From Flabesymbios commensalis (Eukaryota > Annelida > Polychaeta > Terebellida > Flabelligeridae), in contig OZ024908.1 of assembly GCA_964017125.1 (NCBI GenBank), forward strand, positions 67,023,440 to 67,087,439: a stretch of DNA of 64,000 nt, given 5' to 3'. Below are positions 1 to 12,900 of the stretch, one piece after another; the stretch's first letter is position 1, and each line of letters begins with the position of its first letter. Under the pieces are notes generated by a model. The model was not told the origin of the DNA, made no database searches, and saw nothing but the letters and a program-made list of their open reading frames with translations. The translations under genes and the position numbers were made by a program.

Positions 1-43
1 TTAGAGATCAAGCAATTGGAAATCTTGATGTTCAAAAACTCCT

Positions 44-295
44 TTAACCCTTTAAGCCCTCACGATGCATTAAAGCATCATTTTACATCCCCGAAAACAG
101 ACTTAATTTTCCTACAATCAAGGGTTTTAGAATGAAAATTTCCATGAAACTGTTTTACAAATACATGGTGATTTTCTTTAATTTACCACCCACTTCAAGT
201 CATCTTTATCCACTGCAAGTCGAGAATTGCGACAGCAATTCGCGTCTTGTAGTGGATGAAGATGACAATGGAAAATTCAGGCTTGAAAGGGTTAA
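44..295 (+). mobile_element. Family A hairpin MITE, copy A1
   Basis: The element begins TTAACCCTTTAAGCCC and ends GCTTGAAAGGGTTAA, so it has inverted ends and a TTAA on each side, as piggyBac-type non-autonomous elements do. A hairpin near 210-262 pairs a CCACTGCAAGTCGAGAATTG-like arm with its complement. Other copies lie at 1978, 26320, 50772 and 62134. There is no coding capacity. The assignment to piggyBac rests only on the termini and target site. Confidence 0.75.
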
Positions 296-332
296 TTATC
301 AATAACAGTGATTTAACCTTCTCATGGCCAGA

Positions 333-632
333 TCAACCCTTACAGCGCGGGGATATACTCTAGACGTCAGAATCTGACGTCTGTAGACGTCAGATTCTGA
401 CGACTAAAGTCGATCACCGCGCTGTAAGAGTAGAAATATTTCTAATGGCCGTAGACCCCTCACATAGGTATTCAAATGAATCGGAAAGAGCTAACTGAGA
501 CATTTATGATGATTTGAAGATGAAAAACCCCCTTTGGCTGCGATGTTTTTTTTACAAATTAATTCAGCGCTTTTATGGCTAAGTAGGCTACGTTCAAAAC
601 GACTAAAGCCCTGCTTTGCGGTGTAAGGGTCA
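333..632 (+). mobile_element. Family C MITE, copy C1
   Basis: The ends are AACCCTTACAGCGCGG and GCGGTGTAAGGGT, which are inverted. An internal palindrome built from AGACGTCAGAATCTGACGTC occupies about 361-410. The body word AAAGAGCTAACT plus a long stretch after it is shared with copies at 2960 (reversed), 33608, 41377, 50499, 59392 (reversed) and 62379. It is non-coding. Confidence 0.7.
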
Positions 633-1337
633 ACTATATAAAACGTAGACATTGAGGGGGAGTCAGGCGTTGTTGGAGTTACCGCCTGTCAGATGGCTTG
701 TGCTCCGTTTTTCGATATACCGGAGTTTTCCTTTGTTGTGCTTTCTTAAATATTCCAGAATGAGGGAAGCCCCTGTGACCGCAAGGTACCTTGCTACAGC
801 TCATACTATTTAGATACGAACAACATTTTTTTGTCTGGGGGGGGGGGGGTTATCTGATTAAACAATTTCTGACCATCCTCCGGAGGTTCATCATTCTATA
901 TTTATTAGGTTTCTGCTTAATTGTTAGTGATTATGTGCCTACGACCAACTTAAGATGACGACAAATATTTATAAATTTATAAATAGACATAATTATACAA
1001 ATTTGAATTACTTTGTTAACTGAGCATTTACTACAAAACATTGTAGGCCTACTCCCAGCTGCTGACTTGTGATTGCGTCTTCCAAGATCTGATTTTTATC
1101 ATTCTTATTTAAAATTCAATTCTTGAAATTGAAATAACGATAAATACTATTCTGGTGATCAGACGTGATCAGGAAAACACCTTATTCGATTTTTTGGCGA
1201 AAATGACTTTTTTCAAAAACAGATGTTTATCACAATAAGAATTAGTTGGTAAAATTTTGTATCTCATTTTCTGATCATTGCCCAGTCAAAGTCTCCGTTT
1301 TTTTAATTTGCAGGAATTGATCTGGAAAAAACACATT
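633..1337. other. Unannotated AT-rich stretch
   Basis: I see no gene, exon or repeat family here apart from a short homopolymer G run near 838-850. Confidence 0.5.
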
Positions 1338-1506
1338 ATTTTCAGGAAAAACACATTTTAGTATATTCTGATCAGGAAGAACACATTTTTCCAGGAAAAA
1401 GACATTTTACTAGAAAAAATGGGTTCTTTCTAATCGGATTAGACTATGCTCCTATAATATACTAAATTGTGTTTTTCCTGAAAATGATGTTCTTCCTGAT
1501 CAGAAT
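1338..1506. repeat. Imperfect inverted repeat
   Basis: Words such as TCAGGAAAAACACA and CTGATCAGGAAGAACA at 1338-1388 recur as reverse complements at 1457-1506, in a slightly permuted order. This is probably a small foldback or MITE remnant. The rest of 1507-1977 shows nothing I recognise. Confidence 0.5.
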
Positions 1507-1977
1507 GGGAAATGGTGTGTAGCCTACAATTTCAATGACAATACGCCACACAGTGAGCAACGCTGAACTATTTCAATCAGACAACTGTTCACGCGCAAAC
1601 TCATGCAAGCAGTCTATAATAGCTGCAATGGATGTTGTACGGATTTGTGAAGATATTTCATATTTACATGTATACTGAGAATATTTTTAATATATCTCTA
1701 GCTACTGCTGGTGACTGGTGGATTACCAAAGCCAAAGAGGTCATATGATATGATTTTCCATCTGTTTGGACAAAGGTAGGCCCTACGCTATGTCATAAAA
1801 TAAAAGTACACACACATATTGATTATATACAACACCAAACAATAGAGCTGGCTTGAAATGTATTTATACGATTCCTCGTCATCGTTTTCAATGTAAGATG
1901 TTTTCATATTGTTGTTGTGAGCTGCTAGCCTACTGGACTTCAAAGTAAATACACATTATTTATATCACGTTTAGCCC

Positions 1978-2218
1978 TTAACCCTTTCAAGCCTGAATTT
2001 ACCATTGTCATCTTCATCCACTTCAAGCAGCGAATTGCTGTCGCAATTCTCGACTTCTAGTGGACAAAGATGACTTGATGTGGGTGAAAAATTTAAGAAA
2101 ATTGTCATGTATTGGTAAACCATTTTCATGGAAATTTTCTTCTAAAACCCTTAGTTGTAGGGAAATAAATTGTATTTTCAGGGATGCTTTAATGCATCGT
2201 GAGGGCTTAAAGGGTTAA
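1978..2218 (-). mobile_element. Family A hairpin MITE, copy A2 (reversed)
   Basis: This is a reverse-orientation copy of the element at 44-295. It starts TTAACCCTTTCAAGCC and ends GGCTTAAAGGGTTAA, with TTAA at both ends and the same CACTTCAAGCAGCGAATTGC hairpin in the middle. Confidence 0.75.
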
Positions 2219-2350
2219 CGCGCTGAGCACGACCATAGCCGTTTTTATTCTGTTTTATTATCAGGGTAAATCACTGTTATTAGGAATGAGATTAGTATTT
2301 AAACACCAAGATTTGCAAATGTTTGGTCTCGATTGAAATAATTATGAATA
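2219..2350 (+). mobile_element. Family K MITE fragment
   Basis: The segment around GGGTAAATCACTGTTATTAG and CAAGATTTGCAAATGTTTGG is shared with 40235, 57900 and 58900. Only the left part of the family is present here, next to the end of the A2 element. Confidence 0.5.
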
Positions 2351-2467
2351 TTTTATTTAAAAGTAAATAATTTAATAGATCATAAAATTGACATACGTGA
2401 CAATAATTTTACGTGACAGACATTATGATGATCATAATAACTGCATCGGTATCGGAACGTGTTGCTT

Positions 2468-2521
2468 AGCCTAGTGGGACTGAGAGTGGTATTCCACTAC
2501 CATTCTCAGTCTCACTGGGCT
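2468..2521. repeat. Hairpin
   Basis: AGCCTAGTGGGACTGAGAGT pairs with its near-complement across an 8-base loop. No host role is visible. Confidence 0.6.
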
Positions 2522-2885
2522 ACGTGTTGCTATATGTTACATTCAATGGGCGTGGCTTTACAAGTTATATGATCATGATATGGTATGCTAACGTGTTGCT
2601 ACGTTACAGCTTGCTGGGTGTGGCTTTATCATTGTTCATGCGTTATGATTGTGGTCATCATTCTTGCATAGCTATGGTAAGGTGTTCCTATGCTATACAG
2701 ATTTATTTCGCCTGACTTCACGCATATTTGTGATGATTATTATTGCAACACTGGTAAAATATTGCTATGTTACACTACAGATTTATTGGGCGTGACTTCA
2801 TATATTTTAAGATCATGATTGACGTATCCCCATGGTAACGTGTTGCTATGTTACAGATTTGTTGGGCGTGGCTTGATAGCTGAGA
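2520..2885 (+). repeat. Degenerate tandem repeat
   Basis: Four to five diverged units share the words CGTGTTGCTATGTTACA and TTGGGCGTGGCTT. The units are about 80-90 bp long and vary in length. The short open frame across it is a by-product of the repetition. Confidence 0.6.
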
Positions 2886-2959
2886 CAGATCATGGTCATT
2901 GGAACAAACGGAGATCCGCCATCAATCCGGGATTTAACAAATCGTAGGTCACTGTGATC

Positions 2960-3172
2960 GTTAGCTCTTACAACGCTGATTTTTTTGTATAAACTATGGG
3001 GAGCAAAGGGTTTTTGAATTAGCAATCATCAGAAATATCTTAGTTAGCTCTTTCTGCTTCGTTTGAATACCTGCATGTGCATCTACGGCCACTATACATT
3101 TTTAATTCTTTCGGTGCGGGTTCCGTCAGATTCTGACGTCTAACGACGTTATCCGCGCTGAAAGGTGTGACA
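2960..3172 (-). mobile_element. Family C MITE, copy C2 (reversed)
   Basis: It carries CTTACAACGCTGA, TTGTATAAACTATGG, AGTTAGCTCTTTCTG and a GTCAGATTCTGACGTC palindrome, in the order expected of a reversed family C element. It ends CGCGCTGAAAGG. Confidence 0.6.
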
Positions 3173-3302
3173 CAAATAATTATTTTAAACAGTTTTGTTT
3201 TAGATGGAGGCCCGTTTTCACTAATGGAAAATGACGGCCACAATACATTTTGCAAAATTACACCTTCCACAGAAAAAAGCTGAAAACTGAACTGAGTTTT
3301 AC

Positions 3303-3400
3303 CCTCAACCCTTTACCTGTCGTGCAAAGCCAAAATGCAGTATCTGTTTACATTATAGGTAAACATATACTGCTTTTTGGCTTTGGGAGTGAAGTCGTCA
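3303..3400 (+). repeat. Family E hairpin, copy E1
   Basis: The core is GCAAAGCCAAAATGCAGTAT followed by its inverted copy ending TTTTTGGCTTTG. The left edge CAACCCTTTACC resembles the TTAACCCT termini of the other MITEs here. Related hairpins occur at 27008, 34538, 46560, 55895, 58186, 58400 and 63979. Confidence 0.6.
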
Positions 3401-3539
3401 TCTGACAAATTTATTTTGAAGAAAATTACCTGAATAGGCAATGTCTCATTAAAACTAGGACGTCTGCAGCTTCACTTGCACTTGTGTATTTTATAAAATG
3501 GGTAGGCCTTAATTTTTTTTTTTAACACAATAATCTCCA

Positions 3540-3645
3540 GCTTAGCTAAAACGAGATATAAATCTCAATAATTGTCACTGACTTGGAAGTTGTGGATCAC
3601 GTCAGCGAGACACAACTAAATAACTTGGCGGTTAAATGGTTAACT
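3540..3645 (+). mobile_element. Family B MITE right-end fragment
   Basis: Half of the family B hairpin (GGAAGTTGTGGATCACGTC and GCGAGACACAACT) is followed by the family end TTGGCGGTTAAATGGTTAA. The left portion is missing. Confidence 0.5.
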
Positions 3646-3764
3646 GCAAGTCATTTTAAATTATAAATATTTGAGCTGCTGTATTTTCACTGAAGCCCCC
3701 ACTCTATGTGAAAACATTTTTAGAGTACGAGTTTATGAATAATTGACCTCCTTTGCATTAACAG

Positions 3765-3903
3765 GTTTCTGAAAAGTATAATGAGTGAGTTTAACGGCGC
3801 GGCGGACACATTGATCAACAGACTGGTGGAAATGGCGGACGGAAAGACACCTGTACCAATGCTCAGCCTGTTCCATAGAACTACACTGGATGTCATTGCC
3901 AAG
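3765..3903 (+). CDS. CYP46A1-like: CYP46A-like, visible exon 1
   Basis: The acceptor is TTAACAG/G and the donor is AAG/GTCAGT. It enters with one base completing a codon and leaves in phase 0. It encodes [20 protein letters not shown] and continues to DVIAK. That matches the helix region of CYP46A1 that reads LMETFNEKAEQLVE...DILAK in vertebrates. The exon's last 40 or so bases are repeated in decayed form just downstream. Confidence 0.9.
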
Positions 3904-6900
3904 GTCAGTAAGACACATGTACCCATAACCTACTCAGGCTGTTCCATAGAACCACTCTGGACGCCATTGCCAAATGCAGTAAGACACATGTAGGCCTAGC
4001 CTACCTATGCTAAATTTAACCTGTTCCATAGAACCACTCTGGACGTCATTGTAAGGGCCAGTAAGACATATGTAGGCTACCCATGCTAGTCAGTTGGCCA
4101 GAGATGGCCAGGGAAGGTTTCGTCACCACTTGAGCGTGCATACCTAAAACCTTTTTTAGTATGTCAAGGTGACCTCTGGGCATAATTAGCACCCGGTTGT
4201 CGGCTTGCAGGTGTGTGCATGAGTTTTTGAGGGGCAAAATAAGATTTATTGCGAAACCGCAAAAAAAAAAATTCTGTGAGAATAAATAAATTTATTACAA
4301 TTAAACAAAACGTTTTAAAAAAGACACAGAATGGACCAGATATATGCACAGTATCATTTAAAATGTAGCTTATAATGAAATAAATCACATTTGTCAAGTG
4401 ATTGGATCACAACGAGAAATTAGTAAACGGTAAACGGTTAAACCGAATGCTTTCCCTATAAAGATCAGCCTATTTTTACAATTAGTATTTTACGGTGATT
4501 GTTAAATGAAATATGCAGGATACTACTTTGTTGTGATATACCATATAGGCCTACTGTGCAGTCAAAATAATTATATTAAGCTTGATAGTATATAAAACAT
4601 GACACCAGGCCTGGTAGAATGCATATGTATGAAAATACATGTAAAATAGATCCATAGAAATAAATTTAGGGAGACCAGATAAGTATACATAAATTATCAT
4701 AAATATAGATACTGTGGCAACAGCTTTTAAAGACAAATACATTTTTAAAGCTTAACAAACCAATAAAATATGATAAACTGGTGGCTCATAGTTTGTCACT
4801 TCAAGTATTAAACACGATACTGTGCTTTTGATATGTGACATAGGCCTACACATAAATAACATATAAGAATGTTGGCAATTCAGTAAAACATCGAACTTCC
4901 ATGTTTGAATGAACCATATTATCCAATTAGCAATTAGGAACAACCCATCTCACGTCTAGCACAGCTACACCGCAAATTAATACATTTGCTTGCAGTACAC
5001 ATACAAGTAGACATAGCTCTGGGCATAAAGTAGGCATTAACTGACATCTCATTGGGATGGGCAGTGGTGGTTTCAGCAATTGAAGCCAATTTGTTTACTT
5101 TAATTTTTAATTCTAATTACAGCTAGCACAGTCATCCTCTTATGTGTTTTACAGGGGTGGAGTCATGCTCCCCCAGAAAATGTCAAAATCTAAGGCATGA
5201 AATGGTGCTTTCTGGAGCTTATAAAAGCCCAAATTAGTATTTTTGTTTTTTGGGGGACATACTGAAGGGAGGGCGCCGCTCCCTTTGGATCAGCTACTGA
5301 TGGGTTGCATAATTCGATTGGGCTGATAATCATATTCTTCTGGAGATGATAAACCAAGGAGAGCAATATGGGCACAGTACAGACCCTAATAAACTGTTCC
5401 GGGTAAGTCGTCCTTTGTGGGTGTTTTTTAAGATCTTTTGCTTTTTACCATGGAAGTGAATTATTGAATTATTTCTACAACAGTTGATGATAAAGAGATA
5501 GTACAGTTTGATCACAAATTGCTCCTCTTCTTTTAATTCAAATCTGCCATTTTCAACGCTTGAATAAATAGTATGGTTGATGACATTTGCTGTGAGATGT
5601 CCGCTTCATCTTGCCTAATAAATAGTATATGAGTTAACAGATCTGTGCCACGATATGTCATGAATGTATGTTAGTATATCTGCATGCATATATGGTACAG
5701 TACTATAGTGTACAGAAACTATGTTATAGAACCATAAAGTTACAATTTAATGTTAAAGTATGACATCACAATGTGGGCACATGACATTATAATGTCACTA
5801 TATAATGGCATAAGCTTGTCAAAAACTTTGAAATTTCATGTTATGGCATGATAGTGTCGATATATGATAGTTATAGTAGGGCCTACCATAATATGGAATT
5901 ATAATGACAAAATGTGGCAATACATTTTAAAGTATAATGAAATCTTAATGTTTTTATTCCCCAGTATGGCACTCAAATGGTGGGATAATCCACATTATGC
6001 AATACAATGATGGGATGGAGCACTACAGTGTCAGGATGTGTTACTTTAATAAAAGAATAATACTATAATATTGCACTAGCTGTAGTGTAAGAATATTACA
6101 TCCACATCATTGTATGTGGTAATAAATGTTATCAGTATACTGTCACAATAGGATGCTATATTTTTAGAATATGGAGTTATAGTATCAAGATATGATACTA
6201 ATTTCCCACAACATGCTATTATAATGTATATATTTGACATTAACTGGTCGATATATGACAATTTGTTTAATTATATTTGAGAGTGTGAGTACTGGTAATT
6301 AAATTATATGTGGAGATATTGTATTCAACATCAGCAAATTATGTCAGAATATGGCTTTATAAAGTGTGAATATAGCAGTATAATTGGCAATACAGTAGTG
6401 AGTAGAAATTGCTGTGAGCACCCACTCTTAGGAGCAGCCAACTGCTGAAGATCTGCTGAAGGCAGGTCAAAACATTGCAATTGCAATCGCTTCACACTAA
6501 GTTCCAAAGTGAGTAAAACTTAACCACAGATCTGACATTTTAGTATCCTAGATTAAAGCTATTATAATGGCACGATACATTGCTTTATATGGATATACGT
6601 GACACTTAAATATCCTCATATGTTATTATATAATGTGAAATATTAGTAATATAATTGAGGGATGTATTGCATATTATAATGTTCTATATCAGGCCTGATA
6701 AGGTCAAGGTTAATAAACTTATTCTTCTTGGGTGGCTACCGAGAGTTCGCATCGTTACGAACTAGGGCAAAATAATGGTTCAACAAATATTTTCGAAATT
6801 TTCTCCGAAAGTAAAGGGTTTCTGCCTTTAAAAACCATGTGCAGGTAAGGATTATTAGAGTATTCTAATCATTTTAAGAATTTTTGGGCTCAGTAGGTGA

Positions 6901-9900
6901 TTTCGGAGACGATGTATAGAAATAAAAACATGTTTATTCTCAAAAAAATTAGGGACAAAAAGGCGCTGGATTATACACATATTTGTCATATTTTCAAATT
7001 AAAGAGTTGAATGGTATGCTTGAATACAAAGTTGAAATGTTTTTCACTACTCCTCTATTGGTCCATGATAAAAAAATTGTCTTCAAGTATATTATGATAA
7101 AGCTATATTACCTTCACATTATTTTTGATTTTTAATTAGTCTTTTTTCTGTCTATAATGATGTTGATTGACTGGTAAAATTGACAATGCAATGGTGAATT
7201 TGGCGGCCATTTTGAAAATACTCTGTAGCTCTAGATCAAATAACATTGTCCTTAAGTATAATAGAGTGAAGCTATATTTCATTCGGATTGTTTTTGATTT
7301 TTAATTGGGTGTTTTTTGTTCATAATAATGTTGATTGACTGGTAAAATAGACAATTTAATTGTGAATTTGGCGGCCATTTTGAAAATACTCTGTAGCTCT
7401 AGTGCACACACATGAAAGCCGACAACCGGTCGGGGTTTTATTATAAGAGGTCTGAGAATACATCTAGCAAGGTTTTAGGTATCCACAGAAAAGTCGACAC
7501 GAAAACCTTAAATAAGCTCTTTTCTGATTCCTGGCCAACTGACTATGCTCAGCATGTTATGTAGAACTGCATGCATGGCGAACATCGAAGTCCATGCACA
7601 GAACTATACTCCACATAACCACATTGGATATCATAGATACAGATACCACATTGGCCGGCCACGCTGTCTGGAAAAGCAGTGTAGACATTTTGGAAATTTA
7701 AAAAAATATCTTTTGCAGTCGTGAAAGCGATACTGAATTTATTTTTATATGTGTTTTTAGGAATAATATATTACATCACACATAGTGTGACTAATTGTGG
7801 GAATGTTTTTTTTAATAGTCTATTTTTCCATACATTTACTCTGACGCGCTTTCTGCCAGGTCAAAGTTCACATATGACATGCGCCCATCGCAGGTGGCCA
7901 ACAGAGGGACGGCAGACAGCGATATATGTTAATGAGTCATAAGCTGATGAGGTCCGCCACACAGTCAAACACACACACCGCACAGTCTAATCAGACGGGC
8001 ACTAGTCTACACGCACTGATACAAACCGAAGTGAACGAACGATTTTGATGTCACAACGAATGATCCTCATAGTAAACGTTTTTATATATAAAAAAAAATT
8101 GATGTTTATTGCAAGAAACATTTGTCAATAAAATGCTTACTATGCAGTCTTTATAGACTACTGTCAGTCACAATTCCAACAAGTAATTTTCAAAATTAGG
8201 TCGAATTGTAGAAGAATCTACATTCGAACCCAGCCTATCGTCACTAGAACGAAATTTTCTCATGATAGGCAGACTTTATTCGTTATGTATTTACTCTGAA
8301 TTTACGACTTGACAGTTGTGCTATTGTGACTATTTTGATATTTTTGTGTGTTTTTCGACTTCTGTGAAAATTTTTCCACACAGGTCGAATTTCCAAATAC
8401 TACAATCTCATAGCTTAGAATAGTATTTTAGCATTTATTCTGGCATTTTTACATGACATTTTTTGACCTACAATCTTCACAATTTCAATGTATTTGTATA
8501 TATAATAGTTAAATGAAATAGCATGATAACTCCAACGCACAATTTCCTGTAACCTACAACCTGTAACTCAACATGGACAACTTATGGGAAGATTGATCAG
8601 GTCGAATCACCAGTATGGGAAGATGGGCCTACGTCGGGAGCTCCATTATGGGGTTCCAACGGCCGAAAAGGGACTCCGACCAATCTCACCATTAAAACTC
8701 AAACTTCCTCCTCCTTCGTCGAGTCGACGGTTCCAAACAAGTCAGAAAACTCTCTTCTCTCTTGTCATGTTTATTTGATTAACAGCAAAGCACAACCCTC
8801 CGCGCACGACACGTCTCTATTGACTTAGCGAGAGCGAGCTACGGCACGTCCATAGTCGCCGAGTGTAACGCCTGAAGTGCGGGAAAAATACCAAGGCCGC
8901 ACACATTGCTTTATGTGCGCACGTCACCAAAGTACGGAAACGAGGCGGTCATCCCCATCCCCCCGCGTCCAGGAGGCTGGGGATAAACGCCACATTAACT
9001 GAACGATGTCAGGATCCTACATTACCCCCGGGTGAGTGATAACATAGGACCAAACTGACGTGTAGGAGACTGCTTCGTGCAAGTAGCGGGTTGTAAAATA
9101 TGTAACCTCTTATAACTAAGACTAGTTTTTAAAAAAAAAAATATAGCGAGTGTGGTTACAGCGTGGGTGGTTGAAAGCGCAGCATTATACGTGAATTGTC
9201 CTATCCTCTTAACACCAACTGTCCTTTATGTATGATTCATTTGCTGCAAGCTGCGATCAACCCATTCATTTAATTAACATAATTTCTATTAATGATTTAG
9301 CAATGAGCTTGCCAAAAAAAAATGTCTTTACATTTATATATCTGTACACAATGCTGCCAGGCCTGGCATATTCATTTACAATTTAACAACATTGTTATTA
9401 CGAGGTATGCGGTTGGGCCCGCCATAGATGTCGCTAGGCGCAACTATGGCGTGAACCATCTGCACGAATCGGGCAGGAGTCTGGATTATTCGTCCGACTC
9501 TAGTTTTTCGCACTGTTTGGTCGGACGAAATTTTTTCGCGAATAGCGATATTCGCATGTTTGCTTTTTGTCGAGTCGATTGCGGCGTCAGCAGCACCCGG
9601 GGTTTTACCCCGTAGATGTATGGTATGCGGGAATACGTTCGTAAACCACCGCCGTTCCTGTTAGCGCGGGACACGGCAGGGGCTCGCGAATGCGGCGCTA
9701 CGTAAGTATTGTCTCTGTTAGACAAGTTGACTTTAACATCTATTTGCTTTGGGACTGTGGCCGATTTTTGACTGCTTCTGACTGCCGTCGACTTTTTTGT
9801 GTTGACTCTCGTCCCGTTGGACGTCGGAGTGTCCGCACTACCAGGTCTAGTTGAACCCTGTTGATTCTTACTAGATATCCTGGTAGCCGTCGACTTCCGT

Positions 9901-12900
9901 GGTTTGCTTGGCGTTTTACGCTGTATTGTCGTACCTGTCGTAGGCTCGCACTCCATATGTGCGGGTTTAACGCGATCTAAAGAGACCGTCTCAACCTTGC
10001 CTTTAACTGGGATTTTCATTACTCTGCCACTCCTCGCGACGACCTTGTATGGTCCGTCGTAAGGGGCGGTCAGAGGCGGTGCAATTGCGATTCGGCGCAA
10101 GAATACATGAGTACATGTAGCTATTTCCTTGAATTGGAAAATGTTGTGTTGTTGTGTGTCACGTGGCGGACATAGACGGAGACGCGACATGGCCGTGCGC
10201 CATAATGGCGGCTTTCAATTGACGGTGGAAACGTTCGACCATGCCTTTCGACTGAGGGTGATAACTCGTGGTACGATTCCGAATAATCCCGAATTGATTA
10301 CATAAACTATCCCACAATTTGGACTCGAATTGAGCGCCCCTATCAGTGGTGATAGTGGCTGGGGTACCATAACGTGCTATCCACCCGCTGAAGAAGGCAT
10401 CGGCGACCGTTTCGGCTCTAATATTTACCATAGGTATAGCTTCAGGCCAACGTGTAAAACGGTCGACGCAAGTCAGTAGATATCTAAAACCATCGGCATA
10501 AGGTAAAGGTCCGACTATGTCCACGTGGACATGAGCGAATCGCTTGGTAGGTTCAGTGAACTTTCCGAAAACTGGAGTGTTGTGACGTGAAACTTTAGCG
10601 GTCTGGCAACCCTTACAGGTACGACACCATCTAGCAATATCTATGTTCATGCCGTGCCATACAAATCGGGTATTAATCAAAGGTCTGGTAGCTCTATGCG
10701 ATGGATGGCCTAAACCGTGCAAGTTTGAAAAAACTTTTCGGCAAAATTTCGCGGTAAGGTACGGCCGGTTGTGTCCCGTGGACACATCACACCAGATCAA
10801 TTGATTATCGAACGATTTTGATAGTTTGAACTTCATAGTTGATGTAGTCGAGTGTCTCAAACGCGTGAATTCCGCGTCATTAGCTTGGTCGAGACTTAAC
10901 TCTTTATAGTCTATTACTGGTCCATCAAGGATTGCTGACACTGATGGTCGTGACAGCGCATCAGCGACGAAATTTGCCTCTCCTTTTACATATCTAATAT
11001 CGGTGGTGAATTCAGCGATGAATGTCAACGGTTTGTGATCTGTATTAACGAAAAAATTTCGTCCTTCTAAATTGTGTCTGAAATGTTTAATTGTAGCGTA
11101 TACTGCCAAAAGCTCACGATCGAACGCGCTGTAGCGTGTCTCTGCTGGGTTCAGCTTCTTGCTGAAAAACAAAAGCAGCTGCCACATACCGTTTAAAAAT
11201 TGCTGCAAAACGCCACCGACGGCGACATCACTAGCGTCGCACGTGATGTTAAGCTGGGCCGTAGAATCTGGGTGCACCAGAAGCGTAGCATTTGCCAATA
11301 TCTGTTTTGAATCAGAAAATGCTGACTCTGCGTTTTTATTCCACTTCAAATCGATAAATGGCCATACTGGCCGAAAAGTGAAGTAAAGCAAATATTTTAC
11401 TTACTTACTTACTTCAAATCGAAATTTGATTTCGGTGACAGTCTGGTATGTCCTTCATTGGCAGAAGTCAGTAGATTATTGAGTGGCGTCAGCTTCGCGG
11501 CACAATGCGGTATGAAACGGTGGTAATAATTTACCATTCCCAGATATCTACGCAATGCTCGTTGCTTTTCGGGTTTAACGAAATTAACGATCGCGTCAAC
11601 GGCGCTGCGTAACGGCGAAATGCCTTCGGCGCAAACGTGGTGACCTAGGAAACTTAATTCAAGTGTTCCGAACTGACACTTTTCAGGACCAATAATAATT
11701 CCGTACTCCGATAGTCGAGCAAAAAGAATTCGTAGATGTTTCTTATGTGTTTTATGATCTGGGCTGGTTACCAGTAGGTCATCCAAATAAACAAAAACGA
11801 AATCAAGTCCACGTGTCACGTGGTCTATAAATCGCTGAAACGTTTGACCGGAATTTCTTAGACCAAATGGTGTTCTAGTGAAATTAAACAAGCCAAAAGG
11901 TGTGGTAACAGCAGTCTTGTGTACGTCGGACGGTTCCACCGGAATTTGGTAATAAGCCCTGACTAAGTCGATCTTCGAAAAATTTTTCGATCTGGCTAAC
12001 CGCTGCGTGAAATCTTGAATATGAGGAATCGGATAACGGTCCGGTACGGTCTGTGCATTCAAACTACGGTAGTCCCCGCATGGTCTCCAATCGCCGTTTT
12101 TCTTTGGCACCATGTGAAGCGCCGAGGACCACTCGCTGTCGCTGGGTTCAATGACCACTAATTTAATCATCTCGTCAAACTCACGTTTGGCGGTAACCAG
12201 CTTATCGGGTGCCAACCGTCGTGGTCGAGCGAAAATCGGGTGACCTTTAGTCACAATCTTGTGAGCTATGCCGTGTTTGACGGTCTCACCCTTTGTCGTA
12301 GGCCGTGTCAGTTCCGGGAACTGGCCGAGGAGTTTTGTGTACTCATTCTGAACGGTATCAACTCTGTTCAATGACAGAGGTTTAATCGAAGATAGTGAAG
12401 CGGCAATGGCTAGGCCTGTACGCATGTCTCGGAGACATCTGCTTCTCAAGTCTACGAGCAAATTATAGTGGATTAAAAAATCAGCCCCGATTATGGGTTG
12501 CTGCACATCTGCCACTATGAACGTCCACGGATATTCGCGCTTTAAGCCGACATCGACGACGCGTTTACAGTTGCCGTAAGTATGTATAGTACTGTTATTA
12601 GCTGCCACCAGGGGGAGACTGCCAGCGTCCGAAATCCCGTTAACGCAAGATTTCGGCAAAACACTGACAGCTGCGCCCGTGTCGATTAAATATCTGCATT
12701 TATGTCCTTTATCTGCGACATATAATAACTTGGAGTGAGATAACGCGATATTCGCTACTTCGCGCTGACCTAATGTGACATAGTATGAACAGGGTTCACT
12801 GCACAAGCGCGCCTTTTCACCATAAGTGTAGTGGTAATAGCAAACCTGTGCAGTGGCTGTGTCGGTCGGTTGCGCGACATTATTTTGCGGCGGCGGTGCG

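Noticed and set aside
1-3764. N-terminal P450 exons inside the window
   Set aside because: I looked for the WxxxR helix region and the proline-rich hinge on the plus strand and saw no match with splice borders. They are probably upstream.
8584-8778. Plus-strand frame in the left LTR, and its partner near 15535
   Set aside because: Both lie in the two LTR copies and run opposite to the element.
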